Shown here: in pieces, positions 7,012 to 12,624 of the stretch
How positions within the stretch are numbered: position 1 is the stretch's first letter
Layout of the letters: every line of letters begins with the position of its first letter
Source of the DNA: an uncultured Campylobacter sp.
Lineage (GTDB): Bacteria; Campylobacterota; Campylobacteria; Campylobacterales; Campylobacteraceae
Assembly: GCF_937981295.1 (NCBI RefSeq)
Contig: NZ_CALJPC010000073.1
Span: 1 to 12,624, forward strand
Direction: 5' to 3'
DNA: 12,624 nt
Made by a program: the position numbers and the translations under genes
The notes under the pieces: model-generated
Databases searched by the model: none
The model's input: the letters and a program-made list of their open reading frames with translations, nothing else
What the model was told of the DNA's origin: nothing

Positions 7012-7478
7012 ATTTAGCTCTTTATAAATAGAATTTCAAAGTATTTTATATGTTTTCAAATAGGATGACGGCGCGCAAGTGCGGCGGATAATCTACTATC
7101 CGCCGTCGTACGGCTTGCAAAACCGCGTCACAGCTTAAAATCAAAACCCGTCTCACAAAAACAAATCCGCGGCTCGTAAGTCCGCAGTCTGCAAAATCCA
7201 TAACTTGCAAAATTATGCCGTGCCGTCGGTTCATGAAATCATAGTTTAAAAACTGCGCTGCACAGCCAGCTTAAAATCACGTCGTGCCGCTAGTTTACAA
7301 AACCGCGTCTTTTAAAGTGTAAAAAACCGCGGCGCCTCGCTAACTCGTAAAATTTAGCTCGCCAAAATCGCGCTGCACCGTGGGCTGATAAAATCACGGC
7401 TCGCGCGAACGCAGCACAATACGCGCAAAAGTAAAATCCGCGGCTTGCAAAATCAAGCCACAGCATGCAAAAGCGAAC
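7012..7478. repeat. degenerate ~20-base repeat field around GCTTGCAAAATC-CGCG
   Basis: No gene is supported in this 467-base gap. It consists of variants of one unit: a stem like GGCTTGCAAAATC or AGTTTACAAAACC followed by CGCGTC or CGCGGC, recurring about every 18-24 bases. Clear members are CGGCTTGCAAAACCGCGTC (7111-7129), TAGTTTACAAAACCGCGTC (7291-7309) and CCGCGGCTTGCAAAATCAA (7438-7456); CAGCTTAAAATCA occurs at 7131-7143 and 7267-7279. Copies are too diverged for a recent expansion. Confidence 0.6.
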
Positions 7479-7901
7479 TTAAGCTTTTGGAATTCTAATC
7501 TTCTGTCCCGGATAGATGAGGTTTGCGTCCTTGATAACCTCGCGGTTGGCGTCGAAAATAATCTTGTATTTGTTCGCGTCGCCGTAGAATTTCTTCGCGA
7601 TTTTAGATAGGTTATCGCCCTTTACGATGGTGTAGTAGTTCTCGGCGCTATCCTCTCTAATGCCCTCAATTTCGACGTTTTTGATGCCTGCGGTGTTGCC
7701 CGCGATGAGGGCCGCTTTTTCGAGAGTTTCCTTATCGGCGTTGCCGCTTATTTTAACGGTGTCGCCCTGCACCTCGACCTCTAGCCCCTCTACCGGCGTC
7801 GAGCTGAGATTGGTGGCGATCTCGTCTTTTACGTGCTTGGCGTCATCGCCTAGACCTAGTAGTTTCTTGCCTGCTTCGGCTACGAATGAAAGTAAACCCA
7901 T
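7479..7901 (-). CDS. lysM: BON-LysM domain protein (YgaU/Kbp-like)
   Basis: A 140-residue protein with the two-domain build of E. coli YgaU (Kbp, a cytoplasmic potassium-binding stress protein). A BON domain spans about residues 22-82 (VEVQGDTVKISGNADKETLE, then NTAGIKNVEIEG). A C-terminal LysM domain spans about 89-140, with YYTIVKGDNLSKIAKKFYGD and the ending LIYPGQKIRIPKA. There is no signal peptide, which fits a cytoplasmic role despite the LysM fold being known for peptidoglycan binding. ATG 7899-7901 is well supported by AAGGAG at 7907-7912 with a 5-base spacer. The length matches the family, slightly shorter than the E. coli protein. The gene stands alone. The domain call is firm; potassium binding is by analogy only. 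Confidence 0.9.
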   Translation of the reverse strand: MGLLSFVAEAGKKLLGLGDDAKHVKDEIATNLSSTPVEGLEVEVQGDTVKISGNADKETLEKAALIAGNTAGIKNVEIEGIREDSAENYYTIVKGDNLSKIAKKFYGDANKYKIIFDANREVIKDANLIYPGQKIRIPKA

Positions 7902-7928
7902 GTCTTCTCCTTTGTTTAAAGTGGTAAA

Positions 7929-7934
7929 ATTTTA
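7929..7934 (-). promoter_or_regulatory. possible -10 box for lysM
   Basis: On the minus strand TAAAAT lies 27 bases before the lysM ATG, inside GATAAAATTTTACC. The spacing suits a short leader of about 20 bases. Such words are frequent in these gaps, so the call is tentative. Confidence 0.3.
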
Positions 7935-8092
7935 TCTTAAATTTGCCAACGATCAGCTTAGGCGCATATCCTTACGGCTCCGCCCTAGCCCAGTGATGCG
8001 GTTCGGTCTATGTGCGCGACGGCAGGTTCTTGGACCATCATCGCCGCGCCCGTCTATTCAGATTTGCAGCGTATGAATTATCAGCGCCGTGA

Positions 8093-9295
8093 CTACGCTA
8101 AATTTTTCGTCAGTAAATTTCTAGCGATCACGGCGCATACGATGCTAAAAACGACGACCGAATATGAGTTGATATTTAGCCCGCAAAATCCCGCGCTTAG
8201 CGCAAAAGCACAAAGCGGCGCGTTTAGGTTGATCGCTAAAAAGGCAGCCCCCCCGCAAACGCCCGCTGCGCTTAGGCTAATAGGCAGAATTTCGCCGATC
8301 GCAAATCCTATGCATAGCCCTAAAACTGCGCCCAGCGCAAAACTCGGCGTTAGCGTGCCGCCGTATCCGCCGCAGCGAAAGATCATCAAAATGCAAAACG
8401 CTTTGCAAAGCAAGATCGCAAGCAAATATGGGCTGAAGGACGCGGAGTTGAAAGCAAACTGCGCTGCGGAGCGCCCGTTACCTAAAATTTCTGGTACGTA
8501 TGCGCCGATCGCAGCGGTAAGCAAGAATGCAAATGGCAGTGTAAGCGCGATTTTAAGGCTTTTTATGCGCAGCTTTTCGCACAAGCGTACTCCGTCTTGA
8601 AAGTATTTCGCCGCGACCCCCGTGACAAGTCCGATTAACGCTGCTGCGAGTAAATTCTGCGGGGTAGGGGCGAAGTTTGAAACTGCGTAATAAATTTCTT
8701 TTGAAGCTCCGAATTCCGCTGTAGCTGTAGCCACCGCACTAGTGGCAAAGGCGCACAAAATCGCTTGAGTATCGAAGCTTTTAAGTAAAATTTCTAGGCT
8801 AAAAAGCGCGCCCGCTAACGGGACGTTATATACAGCGCCTAGTCCCGCTCCCGCGCCGCATGCGACAAATAGCCGAAGCTCATCTCCGCCGATATTTAAG
8901 GTGCGGCAAATTTTAGCCGCAAACAAGCCACCTAGCTCGCGCGGGGCAGCCTCACTGCCTACCGGTGCGCCCATGGCGATGGCTGCAAGCTGCAAAACCG
9001 AGTGGATTAAATTTTGCCAAAACGGCGGATTTTGCCCCTCCATCATTGAAGCTACGTTTAAAAAAGGTTTTAGTCTTATTAGCAGAATTCTAATTAAAGT
9101 TACGATTGCGCCGGCTGCGAGGACGCTAAGAAAGCGCCTAAGCGCAGTGGTTTGCTCCGTGACAATGTGAAATTCCTCATCATTATGTCCGAAAGCAAAA
9201 GTTTCAATTTCGTTGATACCGAAGTTTAAGAGCCCCGCGCAAAGCCCCATTATAACGCCTATCGCAAGGATCGCTAAAAAGAATTTAGTACTCAA
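8093..9295 (-). CDS. ClC-family anion channel/transporter, divergent filter
   Basis: An inner-membrane ClC protein of 400 residues, moving chloride or another anion, with hydrophobic helices throughout. Signature stretches: GAPVGSEAAPRELG (109-122), where Glu115 corresponds to the external gating glutamate of the GREGP motif; CGAGAGLGAVYNVPLAG (146-162), the family's helix G/H hallmark; GGTLTPS (312-318), the GxFxP-like filter; and Tyr378 near the place of the central tyrosine. The GSGIP loop is not recognisable; KPFLNVASMMEGQ takes its place. The residue after Glu168 is Ile, where the E. coli exchanger has its internal proton glutamate (E203). The start is TTG 9293-9295 with AAGG 6 bases upstream and a perfect TATAAT farther upstream. 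Family membership is secure; whether it is a channel or an exchanger is not. Confidence 0.88.
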   Translation of the reverse strand: MSTKFFLAILAIGVIMGLCAGLLNFGINEIETFAFGHNDEEFHIVTEQTTALRRFLSVLAAGAIVTLIRILLIRLKPFLNVASMMEGQNPPFWQNLIHSVLQLAAIAMGAPVGSEAAPRELGGLFAAKICRTLNIGGDELRLFVACGAGAGLGAVYNVPLAGALFSLEILLKSFDTQAILCAFATSAVATATAEFGASKEIYYAVSNFAPTPQNLLAAALIGLVTGVAAKYFQDGVRLCEKLRIKSLKIALTLPFAFLLTAAIGAYVPEILGNGRSAAQFAFNSASFSPYLLAILLCKAFCILMIFRCGGYGGTLTPSFALGAVLGLCIGFAIGEILPISLSAAGVCGGAAFLAINLNAPLCAFALSAGFCGLNINSYSVVVFSIVCAVIARNLLTKNLA

Positions 9296-9318
9296 AATAT
9301 GCCTTTTTGAAACGCATA

Positions 9319-9324
9319 ATTATA
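9319..9324 (-). promoter_or_regulatory. -10 box for the ClC gene
   Basis: A perfect TATAAT on the minus strand, 23 bases before TTG 9295, with T-rich AT sequence upstream and no clear -35. The predicted leader of about 17 bases contains the AAGG ribosome site, which supports the TTG start. Confidence 0.5.
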
Positions 9325-9382
9325 TAAAATTTTAGCTTTAAAAAATCCTTATCATGCGTATAAAAGCAGCTAAAACGCGAGT

Positions 9383-9826
9383 AAAATTTAAAACAATGGC
9401 TAAGAATTTATATCATCTCTGCAGGTAAATTTTGCGCGAAATTCTATGAAGCTTAGGCAAGTTCGGAATTTTATTTACGTTAATTGCGCGAGTAAAATTT
9501 ACGTAGATTTTATATCACGCGTAGAAAATTTAGTAAAATTTTGCATCGCACGAGAGGGTAAAATTATATTTGAAATTTCTTGCCGTGAGGACAGGCGGAA
9601 TTCTACGTAAAATTTAAATCTATCCGAGCGGGTAAAATTTTAAATTGAGTAAGCGAGAGAATTTCGCAGGGGACGCGTGGGATTTCGCGCAGAATTCTAA
9701 TTTGCGAAAGAGGGCAAAATTCCGCGTAGAATTCCGATCCGCGTAAGCAGGCGAAATTTCGAGTGAAATTCCAAGCTGCGTGGCTGAGCAAAATTTCGCG
9801 CGGAATTTTAATTTGCATGAGTCATA
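9383..9826. repeat. degenerate tandem array with a 37-base period
   Basis: This makes up most of a 570-base gene-free gap. Six units are exactly 37 bases: 9560-9596, 9597-9633, 9679-9715, 9716-9752, 9753-9789 and 9790-9826. Each has ATT at unit positions 4-6 and AATT at 15-18, with a tail like GCGTGAGCGGG. Further units to the left (9523-9559 and, with 29-44 base lengths, 9383-9522) are more decayed, and 9634-9678 is an irregular 45-base unit. The approximate unit is AAAATTTCGCGTAGAATTCT followed by AATTTGCGTGAGCGGGC. There is no constant repeat separated by unique spacers, so it is not CRISPR. Positions 9827-9865 continue in similar AT words. Confidence 0.75.
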
Positions 9827-9865
9827 GGAATTTTATACCCGCGAATAAATTCGCTTAGGATTTTA

Positions 9866-10408
9866 CTATTTTTTCCAGATATCGTCATTTTTACCAGCTG
9901 CGGGCGCGCTTAGCTTCTTATCTAGGGCCGAAATTTTATCCGCGAGCTTTTGTGCGCCGCCGAAAATTTCATCTTTTTTCGGAAGCCCGAAGTGAAATTT
10001 AAAGCCTACGCTATCTCCGATGCTTGCAAGTAGCGATTTGGGCGCATTTGCGATCGCGTCTTTAAAAATCGCCGCATCGATTCCGAGCTCGGCTAAGTTT
10101 TTTAACGCCCGCGCAGAGCCGATAAACATCGCGATCTTGGCGTCGAAAAGATAATCGTTGGCTAGCTTTTGCGCGGCCGCGACGGATTTTTTATCCACGA
10201 CGATGAAGCGCGCGCCTGCGCCGTTTGCGAGCAAAATTTCATTTATATCGTTCGTAATAACGCTAAATTTTTTCTCCGCCTTTTGCGCGGCGGTGATGAG
10301 CCTGTCGTTAAATTTAAAGAGCAGATTGTCGTATTTGAAAACTTCGTCGCCGTTTTTGATGAGATACAGCGGCTCGTAGGGCACGAGCGCGTGGCCTAGG
10401 ATGATCAT
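9866..10408 (-). CDS. conserved-looking cytoplasmic protein of unknown function
   Basis: I do not recognise this 180-residue protein. It has no signal peptide and no membrane span. It alternates strands and helices: MIILGHALVPYEPLYLI opens it, FSVITNDINEILLANG and ARFIVVDKKSVAAAQKLA look like beta-alpha units, and residues about 150-180 are a charged, Lys/Ala-rich tail. Its ATG overlaps the TGA of the preceding zinc-ribbon gene by 4 bases (ATGA), so it is the last gene of the ribA operon and probably translationally coupled. Composition and codon use match the rest of the operon, which supports a real gene. No function can be inferred beyond its cytoplasmic location. Confidence 0.8.
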   Translation of the reverse strand: MIILGHALVPYEPLYLIKNGDEVFKYDNLLFKFNDRLITAAQKAEKKFSVITNDINEILLANGAGARFIVVDKKSVAAAQKLANDYLFDAKIAMFIGSARALKNLAELGIDAAIFKDAIANAPKSLLASIGDSVGFKFHFGLPKKDEIFGGAQKLADKISALDKKLSAPAAGKNDDIWKK

Positions 10409-10611
10409 TTGCCGCCCCTTAGTTTGGCTTCACAGGACTTGCAAAGGCGCTTTTTATCGCGCAGAGCAAGCTCGTCGCTGCTAAAGTACGTCCCGCACTC
10501 GTCGCACGCCAAAAGCTCGGTCGCATCGTCCTTTTTCTTTACGCGAAATCTAGGCGCTATCAAAAAATATATGAGCGCCGCGATGACGGCTATGGCTAGA
10601 ATTTTTCCCAT
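10405..10611 (-). CDS. small membrane-anchored zinc-ribbon protein (PP0621-like)
   Basis: A 68-residue protein: one N-terminal membrane span (about residues 4-19, ILAIAVIAALIYFLIA), a basic linker (RFRVKKK), then a zinc ribbon with Cys36-x2-Cys39 and Cys57-x2-Cys60. The N-in/C-out or C-in orientation is not certain; the basic residues after the span suggest the ribbon faces the cytoplasm. The layout resembles the PP0621 family of small proteins, function unknown. ATG 10609-10611 overlaps the rsmG stop by one base, with an AGGGGTGA purine stretch upstream, and its own stop overlaps the next ATG. It is therefore embedded in the operon. Confidence 0.85.
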   Translation of the reverse strand: MGKILAIAVIAALIYFLIAPRFRVKKKDDATELLACDECGTYFSSDELALRDKKRLCKSCEAKLRGGK

Positions 10612-11189
10612 TATTTCACCCCTTTGATCACTAAAAATTTTCTATTTTTCAAAGCATTTTCATCGCTAAAAATTTCGCAGCGCGCGCTTGCAAATTCCTT
10701 GCGGAATTCCGCCGCTTCCGCCTCTGCGCCCGAGCCTTTGTAGAGCAAAAACGTCGTGTTTTGATCGTAAAAGCCGCGGCAAATTTCAATTAAATTTTGC
10801 GCGCTCATCAAAGCCCGAGAGCTTATCAGATCGGTGCGCAGCTTTGCGGCGTCTTGCACGCGCTCGGCGTGGATTTTTACGTTAGCTAGCGCAAGATTAA
10901 CCTTCGCGTAGGTTAGAAACGCCGCTTTTTTAAGGTTTGGCTCAAACAGATGCCACTCGCACAGCGGCAGCGCGAGCGCCAAAAATATCCCCGGAAAGCC
11001 CGCTCCCGAGCCGACGTCGCACGCGATGCGCGGATAGCGCGGTATGAAATTCGCTCCGCTTAGGCTGTCGCACACCACCGCGTCTAAATCGTCGTAATTC
11101 GTGAGGCTATGGACGCGGTTAAATTTTTGCAGACAGGCTTTAAATTTAGCCACCTGCTCGCCAAAGCTCTCGCCCGGCGCAAGCTTCAC
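10611..11189 (-). CDS. rsmG: 16S rRNA (guanine527-N7)-methyltransferase RsmG
   Basis: RsmG (GidB) adds a methyl group from SAM to N7 of G527 in 16S rRNA; its loss gives low-level streptomycin resistance in other bacteria. The 192-residue product carries the SAM-binding glycine loop DVGSGAGFPG (58-67), then the acidic strand end (HLFEPNLKKAAFL). An N-terminal helical part has the family's FNRVHSLT-type sequence (NL/IT in most homologues), and SSRA follows the catalytic core. The length is slightly below the common 205-215. The start is GTG 11187-11189, overlapping the ribA stop as GTGA, so translation is probably coupled to ribA; no strong separate RBS is needed. Assignment is secure. Confidence 0.95.
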   Translation of the reverse strand: MKLAPGESFGEQVAKFKACLQKFNRVHSLTNYDDLDAVVCDSLSGANFIPRYPRIACDVGSGAGFPGIFLALALPLCEWHLFEPNLKKAAFLTYAKVNLALANVKIHAERVQDAAKLRTDLISSRALMSAQNLIEICRGFYDQNTTFLLYKGSGAEAEAAEFRKEFASARCEIFSDENALKNRKFLVIKGVK

Positions 11190-11746
11190 AGCAGATGTCC
11201 CATCTGCTCTTTTTTGACGCGCAGATAGTTTTCGTTAAATTTATTAGGCGTGATGATTATCGGCACGCGCGCGACTACTTCGACCTTTAGATCGTGCAGC
11301 TTTTGCGGATTGTTCGTAAGCAGATTTATGCGCGAAATTCCAAAATGAGCGAGTATGAAATCTACGATCTCGTAGGTGCGCTCGTCCGCTTTGAAGCCGA
11401 GCTGATGGTTTGCTTCGATCGTATCGAGGCCCTGATCTTGTAGCGCGTAGGCGTTGATTTTATTAAAAAGCCCGATATTGCGCCCCTCTTGACGCAGATA
11501 GATTACCATACCGCCATGCTCTTCGATATATTTTAGGCTCGCTTCGAGCTGTTCGCCGCAGTCGCACTTTAGGCTGCCGATCGCATCGCCGGTAAGGCAC
11601 TCCGAGTGGATCCGCACGTTTACGACGCCCTCCAAAGGTTGCTTAAATATCACCAGATGCTCTTTCTCGCCTTGCTTAAACGACTGAACGCGGAAGCTTC
11701 CGAAGCGGGAGGGGAGATTTGCGACCTCTGAAATTTTTATATCCAT
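11186..11746 (-). CDS. ribA: GTP cyclohydrolase II RibA
   Basis: Opens the GTP imidazole ring to give 2,5-diamino-6-ribosylamino-pyrimidinone phosphate, formate and pyrophosphate, the first step of riboflavin synthesis. The 186-residue protein is the stand-alone form, without a fused RibB domain. Zinc ligands are Cys50, Cys61 and Cys63 in HSECLTGDAIGSLKCDCG, followed by the GTP-binding LRQEGRNIGL stretch and the conserved LLTNNPQK segment. ATG 11744-11746 is preceded by GGAG at about 11757-11760, a long 10-12 base spacer. A minus-strand TATAAT at 11771-11776 suits the promoter. It heads the ribA-rsmG-zinc ribbon-unknown operon, with 4, 1 and 4 base overlaps. Confidence 0.96.
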   Translation of the reverse strand: MDIKISEVANLPSRFGSFRVQSFKQGEKEHLVIFKQPLEGVVNVRIHSECLTGDAIGSLKCDCGEQLEASLKYIEEHGGMVIYLRQEGRNIGLFNKINAYALQDQGLDTIEANHQLGFKADERTYEIVDFILAHFGISRINLLTNNPQKLHDLKVEVVARVPIIITPNKFNENYLRVKKEQMGHLL

Positions 11747-11770
11747 GCTTAAATTTACTCCGATTGTGAT

Positions 11771-11778
11771 ATTATAAA
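11771..11778. promoter_or_regulatory. overlapping divergent -10 boxes of ribA and hemB
   Basis: Only 63 bases separate the ribA and hemB start codons. On the minus strand 11776-11771 reads TATAAT, 25 bases from the ribA ATG. On the plus strand TATAAA (11773-11778) or TATTAT (11770-11775) lies 31-34 bases before the hemB ATG. Polymerase binding at the two sites should exclude each other, which would tie riboflavin and haem gene expression. Inferred from sequence only. Confidence 0.45.
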
Positions 11779-11809
11779 TCTTACAATTCTAGCTAAAAAA
11801 GGAAAAATA

Positions 11810-12624
11810 ATGTTTAAACGATTTAGACGGCTACGAATAAACCCCGAACTTAGGGATCTAGTGCGACAAACCGATCTGCAAACCCGCTTTCTAATCTATC
11901 CGCTTTTTGTCGTGGAAGGAAGCGGCATCAAAAAGGAGATCGCCTCGATGCCCGGCGTATTTCAGATGAGCTTGGATGAAATTTTAAAAGAGTGCGAGGC
12001 TCTTTTGACGCTCGGTTTGGATAAAATTTTGCTTTTTGGAATTCCTTCGCTAAAGGATAGCATCGGCTCGGACGCGCTAAGCGAGGACGGCATCATCGCT
12101 ACTTCGCTGCGCGCTATAAAGGCTAAATTTCCAAATTTACTCGTCATCACCGATCTGTGCTTTTGCGAATACACAGACCATGGACACTGCGGCATCATCG
12201 ATCATGTGCATCAGACGGTGGATAACGACGCGACGCTTGAAATTTCGGCGCAGCAGGCGCTCATCCACGCTAAAGCGGGCGCGGATATGATCGCTCCAAG
12301 CGGCATGATGGACGGCATTATCGAGATTTTGCGAGGAGCGCTTGATCGCGGCGGATTTGAAAATTTGCCGATTATGGCGTATTCGAGCAAGTTCGCCAGC
12401 GGCTACTACGGGCCGTTTCGCGACGTGGCAGAATCAGCGCCTAGTTTTGGCGATCGCAGCAGCTACCAGATGGATCCTGCAAATAGATTTGAGGCGATCA
12501 ACGAAAGCCTGCAAGACGAGGCGCAGGGAGCGGACATCTTGATGATAAAGCCCGCGCTTGCGTATCTGGATCTAATCAGAGACCTTAGAGAGCGCACGCT
12601 GCTGCCGATCTGTGCGTATAACGT
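11810..12624 (+). CDS. hemB: delta-aminolevulinic acid dehydratase (porphobilinogen synthase), 3' end cut by window
   Basis: Condenses two 5-aminolevulinate molecules to porphobilinogen, the second step of tetrapyrrole synthesis. The window holds 271 codons; roughly the last 50 are missing. The opening RFRRLRINPELRDLV is typical. Active-site lysines are visible: Lys194 in AYSSKFASGYYGPFRD and the Schiff-base Lys247 in DILMIKPALAYLD. The metal site DLCFCEYTDHGHCG supplies Cys117, Cys119 and Cys127, so this is the zinc-dependent type and not the Asp-rich magnesium type. ATG 11810 is supported by AAAGGAAA at 11798-11805. The frame is open to the edge. It is divergent from ribA and shares its promoter region. 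Confidence 0.97.
   Translation, partial: MFKRFRRLRINPELRDLVRQTDLQTRFLIYPLFVVEGSGIKKEIASMPGVFQMSLDEILKECEALLTLGLDKILLFGIPSLKDSIGSDALSEDGIIATSLRAIKAKFPNLLVITDLCFCEYTDHGHCGIIDHVHQTVDNDATLEISAQQALIHAKAGADMIAPSGMMDGIIEILRGALDRGGFENLPIMAYSSKFASGYYGPFRDVAESAPSFGDRSSYQMDPANRFEAINESLQDEAQGADILMIKPALAYLDLIRDLRERTLLPICAYN

Noticed and set aside
7046..7234. Minus-strand open frame of 62 codons
   Set aside because: It is made of the ~20-base repeat units of that gap and has no domain features.
7935..8092. Possible coding remnant between the lysM and ClC genes
   Set aside because: Short protein-like stretches appear in more than one frame, but none has a start, RBS or recognisable motif.
8010..8600. Long plus-strand open frame of 196 codons
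   Set aside because: It is mostly the shadow of the ClC gene on the other strand, with no RBS. The ClC frame has clear family motifs.
9603..9818. Minus-strand open frame of 71 codons
   Set aside because: It is a translation of the 37-base array. The period is not a multiple of three, so unit peptides do not repeat, and the composition follows the repeat words.
9383..9826. CRISPR array
   Set aside because: The unit length is in the repeat-plus-spacer or repeat range, but no part is a constant repeat separated by unique spacers; every unit is degenerate over its whole length and no cas gene is present.

Overview
The window looks like chromosomal DNA of a Campylobacter-type epsilonproteobacterium with fairly high GC coding regions; C. 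gracilis or a close relative is my guess, not something the sequence proves. The clues are the divergent hemB / ribA-rsmG block, coding DNA rich in GCG, GGC and CTAAA-type words, promoters that are a lone TATAAT or TAAAAT box without a clear -35, and AT-rich gaps filled with AAAATTT and GAATT words. I see no tRNA, rRNA, IS element, CRISPR array or phage gene.

Layout. (1) Positions 54-2875, plus strand, carry an exported-protein cluster. It has a TlpA-like thioredoxin lipoprotein, then a secreted helical-repeat-like gene broken by two in-frame stop codons (621-1307). That gene is joined by an ATGA overlap to a secreted esterase resembling subtype B tannases. (2) Positions 2876-3738 hold a strong inverted repeat, AT-rich words and one doubtful small membrane ORF. 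(3) A radical SAM protein with a winged-helix-like tail lies on the minus strand (3739-4635), followed by a 490-base repeat-rich gap. (4) A DUF3137-type membrane protein (5127-6185, plus) faces an AT-richer membrane protein (6349-7011, minus) that may have suffered a C-terminal frameshift. (5) A 467-base gap of degenerate ~20-base repeats precedes a BON-LysM protein and a divergent ClC-type anion transporter, both on the minus strand. (6) The next gap (9296-9865) contains a degenerate tandem array with an exact 37-base period. (7) A tightly overlapping minus-strand operon, ribA-rsmG-zinc ribbon protein-unknown protein (9866-11746), diverges from hemB, which runs off the right end. ribA and hemB share a ~63-base intergenic region with back-to-back -10 boxes.

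How the genes work together. The clearest functional unit is the left cluster, which is probably periplasmic: thiol redox, a helical-repeat protein and an ester hydrolase. The right block is housekeeping: riboflavin, 16S rRNA methylation and haem synthesis. The least explained material is the intergenic DNA. Several gaps hold decayed tandem repeats, and one 18-base word is identical in two gaps 5.1 kb apart.
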